A stretch of 64,000 bases of DNA from Neostapfia colusana (taxonomy: Eukaryota > Streptophyta > Magnoliopsida > Poales > Poaceae): contig JASWHV010000009.1 in the NCBI GenBank assembly GCA_030760725.1, forward strand, positions 88,524,780 through 88,588,779, in the 5' to 3' direction. How positions within the stretch are numbered: position 1 is the first letter of the stretch; each line of letters starts with the position of its first letter. The notes under the pieces were generated by a model. The model searched no databases and had not been told where the DNA came from. It saw only the letters and a list, made by a program, of their open reading frames with translations. A program made the position numbers and the translations under genes. Of this stretch, positions 11,206 to 21,757 are shown piece after piece.

Positions 11206-11985
11206 ATGGTTCGCATGATTCGCACTGCTCGCAAGTCCACAGGAAGGAGAGTTCCCGTAGTTGCCCTTGCCGAAAGAGAGGAGAGCCGTCCGGTGACGTA
11301 CCTTTCCTACGGATTGGCAGTAGGAGGCTTATTGCGCCGTCTTCGGCTTATGCTCGAAGCCGCCGGCAACACGGGCAAGCTAATCATCCACTATAACTCC
11401 ACCAGGACCATCCGCGAGAAGAGGGAAGAATGGAGCTCAGAGACGAGGATTATACACGAAAATCAGCTGCTTAAGATTCACCACTCTCCAGCTTGTCGAG
11501 CGACACAGGTCGATGCGGAGAAAGATGTCACCTGGGAGGCCATCACCTGCTAGAGTCACATTTATCGTCGCCACTTGGACAAAACTGAGTACATGTATGT
11601 CCTCCAACGTGAGAGTGGTACCATGGAGTACAAGTACCCGCCGGTGCAGCAGGGGACTTCCCATGAGCACATGGACTTGTGCTTGGAGGATGCTTCTATG
11701 CTCAGCACTCGACTGCAAGAGTGTCAGCAAGAGCTTCAGGATGTTCGGGACACCCTGAAGGAAACGGAGGCATTGCTGCGAGCCTGCTTAAGGGCGAGAG
11801 AAAGAGGAGATGGGAATGAACTATGTGTCACCGCGAATGATACATGGACTCCTGACTCCCCAGATCGCCGGGCGATTAGGCGTCGTCGCACTTCTCCACC
11901 AACAGCCTCCCCACCCAAAGCAGAGTCAGAAGGAAGCCGAAATGATGAGGAACATCCCGAGGAGCCTGCTCAAGAAAACGAGTAG
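11206..11985 (+). pseudogene. RLG-T ORF0: histone H3-tail-like N-terminus, coiled coil, acidic C-terminus
   Basis: An extra sense-strand frame of 259 codons between PBS and gag, with one in-frame TAG at 11551-11553. Its start is set by an ATG right after an acceptor-like TTTTTAG. Residues 1-22 align without gaps to the histone H3 tail: 12 of 22 are identical, including all of TARKSTG (residues 7-13) and the spaced Pro, Leu and Ala that follow. There is no histone fold after it. Residues about 150-205 are rich in heptad-spaced Leu, Glu and Gln and look coiled-coil; about 220-235 are basic (RRAIRRRR); the last 25 are acidic. The function is unknown. The H3-like tail could bind readers or writers of H3K9 marks, and the element's own chromodomain is one possible partner; this is inference. 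Confidence 0.7.
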
Positions 11986-12290
11986 TGTAGAATCCTTCCC
12001 TTAGCTAGCAAGATGTCGCATAGTCGAGTCGTTAAGTTAAGTTAATGGTGTGTTAATGCTTGGTGTGTGACGTGAGTTGTGGAAGCCATGAGCAATTGTC
12101 CACAGCCTCGTCTTTAGATTGCTTTGCTTTGGTGTGTGAACCCACATGAAATAATATTGCATTTATCTTTGGTGTGAGAAATGAACCCTCAGAAAAGTAT
12201 AACAAAGCCTCAACACTTCAAAGTACAAACAAATGAAAGTAGTAAGATGATACTAAATGCTTTCAAATTAACATTGGTTGATTCTGCCAG
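11986..12290 (+). other. Spacer between ORF0 and gag with acceptor-like end
   Basis: There is no ORF worth calling here. The spacer ends TTCTGCCAG directly before the gag ATG, with a branch-like TTAAC about 20 bases upstream. That would allow a spliced mRNA to bypass ORF0. I see no other feature. Confidence 0.45.
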
Positions 12291-13430
12291 ATGGCCGGAA
12301 GAGGAAAAGGGCGTGCTGCCAACCCCGCCAACAACAACGATGAGGCATGCAACCCTCATCTTTCTGGAGGCCAGGACCGGGGTGGTCGCTGTGAAGGAGT
12401 TGATCCCCTCCACCAAATGCTGGAGAATCAAAATCAGCTCATCCAGAACTTGACTCAAGTGGTGGCCAACTTGCATTAAGTTCCACCTCCACAAGCTGCA
12501 CCATGCCAACCAAGGTTGAGTGAGTTTCTAGGAACCCAACCTCCAAAGTTTGCAAGTGCTGCTGAACCTCTGGAGGCAGATGATTGGCTAAAGACCATTG
12601 AAAGCAAGATGAGGATCATCCAGTGCCAAGGGTATGAGAGGGTACTGTTTGCCTCTCATCAATTGCATGGACCTGCTGCTGATTGGTGGACCGCCTACGT
12701 GGCTGCCCATCATGACCCTGAGAACATCACTTGGGAAGAGTTTAAGCGTAGCTTAAGCAACCATTACATCCCAAGAGGTGAACTCAAAAACAAGAGGAAG
12801 GAGTTTTTGGGACTGCAGCAGGGGAACATGACGGTGAGGGAATACCTCACTAAATTTACTCAACTATCCCGTTATGCCCCGCGGGACATAGAGACTGATG
12901 AGCAGAAACAAGATTGTTTCATGGAGGGACTTACCGCAGAGATGCAGTGTGCAATGTCTTCAAATGAGTATGAAAGCTTCCAAAAGATGGTGGACAGAGG
13001 ATTTGTGGTAGAAAGGAAGCTAAAGGCCTTGGAAAATGAGAATAAGAGGAAGGCCGGGTGGTCACATCAAGCCTCAGGGAGCAACACCCGCCCACGTCTG
13101 ATGCAGCAACCTACAGGGCAGACGAACCGTGCTGCGGTACCCTACTCAGCACCAAGAGGGTACAACCCGAACTACAGGCCTCCCGCAGCACCAACACAGC
13201 CACAACGTCAGTTTGTACAGCAGCCTCGCCCCGCATATCCACCTCGACCAGCAGTACAAGGACCCCCAAACCAATCCCAAGACAACAAAGGCCAGGCACC
13301 TAAGGTTGGGGTGCAATGTTTTAGCTGCGGTGAAGTGGGGCACTACGCCCACAAATGCCCAAAGAAGAAGCCCGCGCAGCCACAACAGCAGAATGTGATG
13401 CGAGGACGGGTGAACCACGTCACTATGGAG
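12291..13430 (+). pseudogene. RLG-T gag (capsid and nucleocapsid)
   Basis: This is the structural protein that packs element RNA. The start ATG at 12291 follows CCAG. A basic/Asn-rich N-terminus and a short amphipathic stretch (QMLENQNQLIQNL) lead to an in-frame TAA at 12477-12479; the same frame then continues for more than 400 codons. The Retrotrans_gag capsid core is evident (EADDWLKTIE, LHGPAADWW, WEEFKRSLSNHYIP, YLTKFTQLSRYAP). A Pro/Gln-rich linker leads to a CCHC zinc knuckle at 13317-13358 (CFSCGEVGHYAHKC) with all four metal ligands present. gag and pol share one frame, as in other Ty3 chromoviruses. The single stop makes this copy defective. Confidence 0.9.
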
Positions 13431-13735
13431 GAAGCGCAAGAGGCACCCGACGTGGTAGTTGGTAAGTTTCCTGCCAATTTACACCTTGCAACCCTGTTGT
13501 TTGATTCTGGTGCTACCCACTCATTCATTGCTCAAGGGTTTGTTAAGAAGCATGACCTAGCAACAACACAAATGAACCATATGCTAGCCGTAAACTCTCC
13601 GGGTGGAGAAATAAGGACAAGACAAGTGTGTCCCAAGGTGAACCTAGACATTAATGGGGTAGTATTTACTGCTAACCTCATAGTGATAGATTCACAAGGG
13701 ATAGATATTATCTTGGGTATGGATTGGTTGACAAA
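13431..13735 (+). pseudogene. RLG-T protease
   Basis: A retropepsin-like aspartic protease that would cleave the Gag-Pol polyprotein. The catalytic triplet is intact in LLFDSGATHSFI near 13500, and the C-terminal ILGMDWL flap-side motif is present at about 13712-13732. Just after that motif (about 13733) one base is missing in an A-rich run; the frame moves and ends at 13748, while the homologous sequence goes on in frame 2 from 13724. This separates it from RT in this copy. Confidence 0.88.
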
Positions 13736-14806
13736 CATAAAGGAATAATCCATTGTTCGACCAGAACGGTGGAACTAACTCACCCTAACGGCACAAGAGT
13801 AAAGTTCATAACAATACACGAGCCTAGGAGGGACATTAAATTAAATCAAGTTGAGGTGAAAGTCGAGGAAATCAGGACCATCAGGGAATATCCAGATGTT
13901 TTTCCGGAGGAGTTGCCAGGTATGCCTCCCGATCGTGAAGTGGAATTTGCAATTGAGCTAGTACCTGGAACAGCCCCGATATACAAGAGACCTTATCGGA
14001 TGGACTGCAAGCAGCTAGAAGAACTCAAGGATCATTTGAGAGAATTGACAGAGAAGGGGTATATTCGCCCTAGTTCCTCACCATGGGGAGCTCCGGTGAT
14101 ATTTGTGCCCAAGAAGGACGGAACCCAAAGGTTATCCGTGGATTACCGTGCCTTGAATGAGGTAACCATCAAGAACAAGTACCCATTACCCCGCATTGAA
14201 GACTTGTTTGATCAGTTGAGGGGAGCTTGTGTGTTCTCGAAAATTGATCTCAGGTCGGGATACCACCAACTCAAGATAAGGCAATCTGATATTCCCAAGA
14301 CAGCTTTTGTATCTCGGTACGGGTTGTATGAATACACCGTCATGCCTTTCGGGCTAACTAATGCCCCGGCATACTTCATGTACCTCATGAACAAGGTATT
14401 CATGGAATATCTGGACAAATTTGTGGTGGTTTTCATAGATGACATTCTCGTCTTCTCCAAAGATGAAGAAGAACATGAGAAACATCTAAGGTTGGTGTTG
14501 CAAAGGCTGAGAGAACACCAACTATATGCTAAGTTGAGCAAGTGTGAGTTTTGGCTGAAGAGATTTCCCTTCTTAGGACATATAATCTCGGAGGGAGGAA
14601 TCTCCGTAGATCCCGCCAAAATCGAGGATATCCAGAAGTGGAAAACCCCTGAAAATGTCGGGGAAATTCGAAGCTTCTTGGGATTGGCTGGATACTATCG
14701 ACGATTTATTGAGGGATTCTCCAAGATCTCGAGACCTCTCACCAAACTGTTGGAGAAGGGAATCACATTCACCTGGACGCCACAGTGCGAGACGAGTTTT
14801 CAGGAG
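13736..14806 (+). pseudogene. RLG-T reverse transcriptase
   Basis: A Ty3-type RT that copies element RNA into cDNA. It contains the RPYRM entry segment, SSPWGAPVIFVPKKDG, RLSVDYRALN, IDLRSGYHQLKI, MPFGLTNAPAYF, the catalytic FVVVFIDDIL with both Asp residues, LYAKLSKCEFW, and the thumb FLGLAGYYRRFI. The frame is open from 13724 to 14809. A second single-base loss near 14807, at the RT/RNase H linker, breaks it. It is the best preserved RT core in the window. Confidence 0.92.
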
Positions 14807-15230
14807 TAAAGAGGAGATTGACAACAGCCCCAGTGTTAGTTATGCCAGATATGCAGAAGAACTTTACGGTGTACTGCGATGCCTCTGGAAACGGGTTGGG
14901 ATGTGTTTTCATGCAAGAAGGGCATGTCGTGGCATATGCATTCTGGCAGCTTCGGAAGAATGAGAAGAACTATCCTACACATGACCTAGAACTAGCCGCA
15001 GTGGTACACGCGTTGAAAATTTGGTGGCACTATTTGATGGGGACGAGGACAGAGATATATACGGATCATAAGAGTTTGAAGTACATTTTCACACAGCCAG
15101 ATCTCAACCTCAGACAAAGGAGATGGTTAGAGCTAATCAATGACTTTGATGTGGGCATCAACTGTCATCCTCGGAAGGCAAACGTCATGGCCGATGCTTT
15201 GAGTCGGAAAGTGCAGGTCAATAAGTTGAG
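14807..15230 (+). pseudogene. RLG-T RNase H
   Basis: The RNase H domain degrades RNA in RNA/DNA hybrids during reverse transcription. The acidic residues are in place: Asp in VYCDASGNGLG, Glu in DLELAAVV, Asp in IYTDHKSLKYI, and Asp in MADALSRK. The frame is open (14785-15579) but separated from RT by the upstream frameshift. It reads directly into integrase. Confidence 0.9.
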
Positions 15231-16580
15231 CTTGAAGGACATGCCTGCAGAATTGAAGGACGAGGTTATAAGGCTCAATCTATGTCTAGTAAATAGTGGT
15301 GAAGCCATCACCATGGAAGTGGACTCCACACTAGAGCGAGACATACGCGAGGGTCAAAAGAATGATGAGAAGATACAAGAAATCAGGCAACTCATCAAGG
15401 AAAATAAAGCTCTTGGTTTCAGAGAGGATGAACAAGGTACGGTGTGGCACGGGAAAAGGATCTGTGTGCCTGAAGTAAAGGAGATCCGTGAATTGATTTT
15501 GAAGGAGGCTCGTGATTCTGACTATTCCATTCATCCTGGGAGTACGAAAATGTATCAGGACCTTAAGAGCAGGTATTGATGGTATGGTATGAAGCGAGAT
15601 GTCGCGGAACATGTTGCCCTATGTGACACATGTCAGTTGGTGAAAGTAGAACATCAACGACCCGCGGGATTATTGCAACCACTCAAAGTGCCTGAATGGA
15701 AATGGGAAGAAATCAGCATGGATTTCATCGTGGGATTGCCTAGAACCCAATCAGGATATGATTCGATATGGGTCATCATTGATAGGCTAACCAAGGTAGC
15801 TCATTTCATCCCCGTGAAAGAAAGCTACAGCGGATCCAAATTGACAGAGCTGTACATGTCAAGGATCGTGTGTTACCATGGAGTGCCAAAGAAGATTGTG
15901 TCAGATCGAGGGACACAGTTCACCTCAAGGTTCTGGCAGAAGTTGCACGAAACCATGGGAACCCATCTGAACTTTAGTTCTGCCTATCATCCCCAAACTG
16001 ATGGGCAGACGGAAAGAACCAATCAGATCCTTGAAGATATGCTAAGGGCATGTGCACTCAAAAACAATAGGAGTTGGGACAAGAACTTACCGTATGCGGA
16101 GTTTTCCTATAACAACAGCTATCAAGCTAGTATGAAGATGTCACCGTTTGAAGCCTTGTACGGGAGGAAGTGCAGAACTCCCCTATTTTGGAACCAAACG
16201 GGGGAATGTAAAGTGTTTGGTCCAGAAGTACTACAAGAAGCCGAGGCGAAGGTAAGGGAAATTCGCAACAATTTGAGGATAGCACAGACACGCCAAAAGA
16301 GTTATGCTGATGTACGAAGAAGAGAGCTCGTTTTCAACGTGGGAGACTATGTCTATCTCAAGGTGTCCCCTATCAGAGGACTTCGTCGGTTCAAGGTGAA
16401 AGGGAAGTTGTCACCTCGATACATCGGACCCTTTCAAGTTTTGGAGAGGAAAGGAGAAGTCGCGTATCAACTAGAATTACCGACTCGTCTATCAGATGTG
16501 CACGATGTATTCCATGTGTCACAACTCAAGAAATGCCAAAGGACGCCTGAAGAGGTGTTACCCATGAATGAAGTGAACAT
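15231..16580 (+). pseudogene. RLG-T integrase
   Basis: The N-terminal zinc-binding part includes IHPGSTKMYQDL and CDTCQ. Within it a TGA at 15577-15579 stands where the family has Trp; the same frame continues at 15580. The catalytic triad is intact: Asp in ISMDFIVGLP, Asp in IVSDRGTQF, Glu in TDGQTERTNQ. The C-terminal GPF module (RYIGPFQVLERKGEVAYQLELP) is present at about 16420-16490. Apart from the one stop, the domain looks complete. Confidence 0.92.
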
Positions 16581-16758
16581 AGCTGAGGATTTGTCTTATG
16601 CCGAGCAACCATACAAGATTTTGGAGACAATGGAACGCCTCACCAGAAATAAAAGAATCCGGATGTGCAAGGTGCAGTGGAAGCATCACTCAGAAGAGGA
16701 AGCCACCTGAGAGCGGGAAGATGAGCTCAAGGCACAATTTCCGGAATTGTTTTCTTAG
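16581..16758 (+). pseudogene. RLG-T chromodomain at the end of pol
   Basis: The segment YKILETMERLTRNKRIRMCKVQWKHHSEEEAT, followed by EREDELKAQFPELF, has the layout of plant Ty3 chromovirus chromodomains, which tie integration to heterochromatin marks. A TGA at 16708-16710 replaces the Trp codon between EEAT and ERED, an aromatic position of the fold, so the last 16 residues are lost in this copy. The true end of pol is the TAG at 16756-16758, 45 bp before the 3' LTR. Confidence 0.85.
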
Positions 16759-16787
16759 AACCACCAATCTCGAGGACGAGATTTCTT

Positions 16788-16803
16788 TTAAGGGGGGTAG
16801 ATC
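16788..16803 (+). other. Polypurine tract of RLG-T
   Basis: TTAAGGGGGGTAGATC lies directly before the 3' LTR start TGTAACACC and primes plus-strand DNA. Confidence 0.88.
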
Positions 16804-19800
16804 TGTAACACCCCAAAATTTTGATTTAAAACCCTAAATCATGTTAAGAGGGGAATTTAAAAATTTTTGGACGTGTTGCATGTTTTGCAAAAATTCAAAT
16901 TCAAACTGGAATTCAAATTAAACTCAAATCAGAAAAGAAATAGAAAAAGAAAAAGAGAAAATAGAAAAAAACGGCCAGTGGGCCGAAACCCACCAGCCGG
17001 CCCAACCAGCGCCCGAGCCAGGCCGCGGCCGCGCGCGCCGCTTCCTTCCGCTGACAGGCGGGACCCACCAGATCGTCTTCCACCTCGCGCCCGCGCCGGA
17101 CTCTCTCTCACCCGAATCCAAACCGATCGGAATTGCTGCGGATCACAGCCGAATTTCGCTCGGGGGTGAAGCAAACATGATCTAAACCACCCCGCCGCCC
17201 TCCCCCGTCTATAAAAACCCCGGCCTCGTTCTGTTTTTCCCACGCGATCGGCTGTTTTTACTCCGGTGAGAACCGAGACTTCTTCGGTGAATTCTGACCG
17301 ATCTAAGCTCGGAAATTCCGATCTAACTCGCTAGTCTTCATCCACCGCCTCCGGGGAACCTTGCAGGTGCAGAATACTCGGTGACTTGCGGTGTAAACAC
17401 AGCGCCGACGAGCCTCGCCGTGAATTCACCTCGGAGCTCGTCGCCGATCACCTTCCAGGACCTCCGAGCTCAAGAAAGCCCCCGAGGTGAGATCCCCGAC
17501 CTCCCCTCTACCGATCTATGCCATAAAATCACAGTTCTAGGAAGAATTCCCGAAGATCCGAAAGTTTCCGGCGAGATCGCCGCTTCCCGCCGCCGTGCGC
17601 CGCCGGCAGCGCCGCCCGCGTTCGATCAGAGCGACGTGGCCGCTTGTGCGCCGTTTATTTTAAATCGCACGGTAGGGTTTAAATCCCCGCGTACCGGTTC
17701 GACGTTATAATCTCAGCCGTCGGTTTAAAATCGGACGGTCCACGTCAGCCCCGCGTTATAAAGACTGGAAATCTTACGTGCTACCCCCTGTGGTTCTCGG
17801 GAAATAAGAGCTAGCCCCGGAAACTTCTGATCTAGCCCCTGAAACTTCAGAAAATCATTTAAATTCATTTAAAAATCAGTTTTAGCCCCTGGACTTAATA
17901 AAAATTAGGAAAAACTCCACTGATAAGTGTAGCTAGACCCCTGGAAATTCTGAAAATAATATTATAGACCCTGTAGTGGGGTAAGTTTACCTTTTTAACC
18001 CTGTTTGATATTTAATTTAGGAAATTGAATATGTGGCTAGTATTTAAAATTTAAAAAGTGGGACAAACATATTGTTAAAATTAAATTAAAAACTTTCTCA
18101 GTACATAGAAAACTTTGGAGTGAGATAAAAATATATTTTGGGCTGAAAGGAATCTGTTTAATTTATTATTCACATTTATTAGTTTTAGGGACACATTTTT
18201 TAGTAAAGAATTGTTCTGAAAATAGGGAAAATAAATGTAAAATGGTTTACATCAGAGGAAAAGGTCAAAAATATATATTTTAGATCAGAACCTATTCTGT
18301 TTAGATGATGTGTCTTGTTATTTTCATAATAAAGTTCACATTTAGGCATAGGAAATAAATCTGAAAATATAGCAACTAATAAATGATAAATGGAGTTTCT
18401 AAAATCTAAAGAATTCAGTTTAGGGTTGGTAGAAATTATGAAGACACATATGGAGAAGGAAAATACCTTTCATGCATACTAGGTAGCTAAAAAGTGTAGT
18501 AATTGAATATAAGGAATTTATTTAAATTGGAAACTCATATATATATATATAGTATGTAAGTATAAATGTGAACACAAAAGTAGGAATCATATACATATGA
18601 TCAAAAGTGCATGCAAGCCACAAATCAACACACATAGAGTAACCACAACACATAGAAATGAGAATTACTTTCATAAATATGAATGTGTGGTTTGTATGAA
18701 GTGGAAGTGTGAACCATGTCTTATGGATTGTTGTTTTTCTTTTGCTATGTGTGATGGTATGATATAGAACCTGCTCAAGAGCAAGTTGTTCCTTTTCAAG
18801 ATCAGGACTACCCATTTCAAGAGCAGCAAGATGGGGGCAAGTGTCCTTGACCACTTTGATCCTATGCTACGATGTGTAGCTTGAATTATTTGCATTGTCA
18901 AATGAGATCTGAAACCCATGCTAGGAAGTTTCCCTAGAATTGCATTACCTTGTTTCCTTGTAGCTTGGGTTGGGATTTATTTTATCATGTCATTTATTAT
19001 TATGCATATGCTTAGCCATGCTTAGAATGGGATATTTGGGATATGAGATCATCAGTTTATTTTAGCATACTCTTGAATGAGATATTGTGAGTTATGTAGA
19101 GGTTGGGATCAAGGCAAGTTGGATGTTTTGGTTCTGTGCTCGGTGCACGAGACTCGGGTTTGTGTTTAGTACTTGCCTGGATCCTAAGGACCGGTTCATG
19201 AAGCATTAACCTGGCTTTACCGTGCCAACCACATGCTGAGATGGGGCAGCTTGGCCAATTAATTAGGTGTATCCCCGGCGTAGTATGGGTGTGTTGGATG
19301 GTGCGGGGAATAGGTGTCAGCTGGACTACCATATGAACCGCAAGGCTCAAGAGGGGGCCACTGCAGCGGGGTTGGAGCCTCTTGTATGCTGTTAGGGGTG
19401 AAACCTCAGTGGGCCCACGCTCGTCGGGAATCCCTTTGTAAAGGATTCGTAGTGATCTCCTGGCTACACACCTGGGAAGTGTGAATGTGCTTCGTAGCCA
19501 CTGGCATAATGGAGGTTCTTTTAGTCCACCCGACAACGGGGGATGAAATCACTACATGTGGGTACAGTGGTACAAACTCTGCAGAGTCAAAACTGTCATG
19601 ACAGCCGTGCTCACGGTCAAGAGCGGCTTGGACTTATTCATGATTAGAGGAGTGATGGTTTTGGAAGTTGTGGATGTTAAGCGGGGAGCTTAACATTGGA
19701 AATGATGTTATGGTTATTGGATTATGATGATGGGATGGGAGATTGGGACCATTTCACTTGTGTAGTAATGTAGGTGCCTAATAAGCTAAGGTGATAGGTA

Positions 19801-20226
19801 TTAATTGCGTAGTGCTTTAACCATGAGTTCAACCTCTCCTTGTTCCAGCCATGCATGATATAATTTTCCCACACTTGCTGAGTACCATTGGTACTCAACC
19901 TTGCATATTTGTTGGTTTATATTGCTGCTCAGGTCAAGATAATGAGGTGGTGTATAATGACCAAGACTTTGGACCTGAAGAAGGTTTCTAGGTTCATGGA
20001 GACCCCGGGACTGAGCCCTCAAGAATAATATTCCGCTGCTAGTTTATTTACTTGTGATGAACTTTTTATTGTCTAACGGGACATTTGCTATGTAAGACTT
20101 ATTTATATTCGATACCTGGCTTGTAATAAATGATGCTTCACTATTTGTCATCACATGTTTGAGAAAATGATCCTGGCAAACATGTGATATTCACTTGGTT
20201 ATTCTTCGGAAAAACCGGGTGTGACA
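16804..20226 (+). mobile_element. RLG-T 3' LTR
   Basis: 3423 bp, nearly identical to 7571-10992 and carrying the same TATA box (17210-17217), donor-like GTGAG (17487) and AT-rich middle. Indels relative to the 5' LTR include about 12 bp in the A-rich tract near 16940 and a shorter run near 20000. It ends GGGTGTGACA before the TSD. Confidence 0.95.
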
Positions 20227-20231
20227 GTGTT
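20227..20231. repeat. Right TSD of RLG-T (GTGTT)
   Basis: Identical to 7566-7570; the RLC-2 LTR resumes here. Confidence 0.95.
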
Positions 20232-21743
20232 CAACCGTGACAAAAGTGGTATATATTACAGAGAATCAACTCACGAAGACACGACAACAAGAATCACAGA
20301 AATCCATCAAGAAAACTCAAGTTGTGATCAAAAGATCAAACGAGGGTCAATCTGTTCTACTTGAGTAAAAACCTGATCTGCAACACTGCAAAGAAACTCG
20401 TGTAGATCAGAAACTACAAATCCAATGACCGTGAAATTTTCACAGATGATATATAATCAAGTTGTGAAGATAATCCAAAAAGAATCACGTCAATTGGATC
20501 TGTAAAACTCGAGTTATAATCAAAACACCGAAGCGCTGTTGTGCTGTCCAGAAACTCGACGAGAAAGACTTGACAAAAAACAAGTCAGACGAACAAGGCA
20601 CAAAAGCTCCTCTAAATTACGAATTTTATTGATCAAAACATAAGAGGTACAGCCCAAGGTCGTCTTACCATGAGCTCTGGCCTCCCTTGCTCATATAACA
20701 AGCCCGGAGGCCAACCCAATTCAAACTAGGACTCTAATCCTACCCAGTTTCTGAATCGAAACTTTCCATAATTGCTCAGGACTCTTCTATACGCAGATAG
20801 AAGACTTCTTAAGAATTCCAAACACCTTAGGAACGTGTCAAACATTACTAAAACAACTCAACTTCGTGTCCCACACGAAATCCTATCATAACCAACTCAA
20901 ATCTTTCCATATTTGAGCCATAACCGACTCAGCCGCAGCATGAGTCCATAATCCAGCCGGTTGGACCCTTCTACCAATTCTTTACGTCCACATCTCTTCA
21001 TCGCGCCTTGGAACCATGTTGCCACGTCCATGCACTCCTTGTACACGTGCAAACACCTTCCAACGACGTCCACGATACCTTCATATGCATTGTTCTTGAT
21101 CCAAACATGCTGCACAACATCCCGATCAACTCAACCACAATTCCTCCTGAACTTGATTGTTGAACCTCATCTTCTCCCTATGACTAGTTCAATGGGTCCT
21201 GTCACCAGACATATCTTGAACTCAAGCAACACCTGCACATGAAGAAACAACCAATACTTTTGAGCACACGTCCCGGACTTGACTCACGTTATTCTTGAGA
21301 ACCACAACACCTTACGTGAACACCTCACATAAGCATGTTGCAAACCATAGCAAAATGTTACCACCGTAAACAGCCATAACACTTCAAAAACTTAGTAAAA
21401 CTATACTAAGCAAACTTTCCATAGATGTAAAACAAGTTCGAAACATTTGCATGGTAAAAACAGAACCATTGCGATTTAGCTCCGAACTTTGCCAAAGCTA
21501 ACCGGACCTTGAGCCGGAGCTTACCAAAGTAGCAGAACCTAACACCGGAACTTACCAAAGCTAGTCGGAGCTACAGCCGGAGCTAACAAAACACATGTCG
21601 GACCTACCCATAGCAAGTTAGACCTTAAGTCGAATCTTGTCGGAGTTCGGACCTACTGTCGGACCTTGACAAAAAGAGCGTTTTGGCAGAATTCAAAAAT
21701 TTTATCGTCACAGCCAATGTATTCAGCACACATAGGTCTCACA
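20232..21743 (-). mobile_element. RLC-2 left (3') LTR, second piece
   Basis: Continues the LTR broken at 7570 and ends CTCACA at 21743, next to the polypurine tract. Compared with RLC-1 and the right LTR, it has an extra block at about 21460-21600 built of short CCGGA/TCCGG repeats (for example CCGGAGCTTACCAAAG and variants), which explains its greater length. A TATA-like CATATAAC on the plus strand at about 20692-20699 corresponds to the better TATA box of the right LTR. Confidence 0.9.
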
Positions 21744-21757
21744 ATCTCCCCCTTGAC
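21744..21757 (-). other. Polypurine tract of RLC-2
   Basis: The minus strand reads GTCAAGGGGGAGAT directly before the 3' LTR start TGTGAGACC. Several more GGGGGAG copies lie in the adjacent internal region (about 21860, 21890, 21983, 22768, 23087, 23879). Confidence 0.85.

Larger units (their letters stand above)
7571..20226 (+). mobile_element. RLG-T: near-complete Ty3 chromovirus (Tekay-like) with very long LTRs
   Basis: A 12656-bp element with LTRs of 3422 bp (7571-10992) and 3423 bp (16804-20226), an initiator tRNA-Met PBS, a polypurine tract, an extra ORF0, gag and pol in gypsy order (PR-RT-RH-IN-chromodomain), and a perfect TSD. In the first 900 bp of the LTR pair I count about 15 substitutions plus a few small indels; the AT-rich middle differs less. 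This marks it as the youngest insertion seen here. The coding part is damaged in gag (stop at 12477), pol (frameshifts near 13733 and 14807; TGA in place of a Trp codon at 15577 and 16708) and ORF0 (stop at 11551), so this copy cannot move on its own. Confidence 0.95.

Noticed and set aside
11206..11270. A real histone H3 gene or processed H3 pseudogene
   Set aside because: Only the first 22 residues resemble H3; the histone fold and the rest of the tail are absent, and the ORF continues with unrelated coiled-coil sequence.
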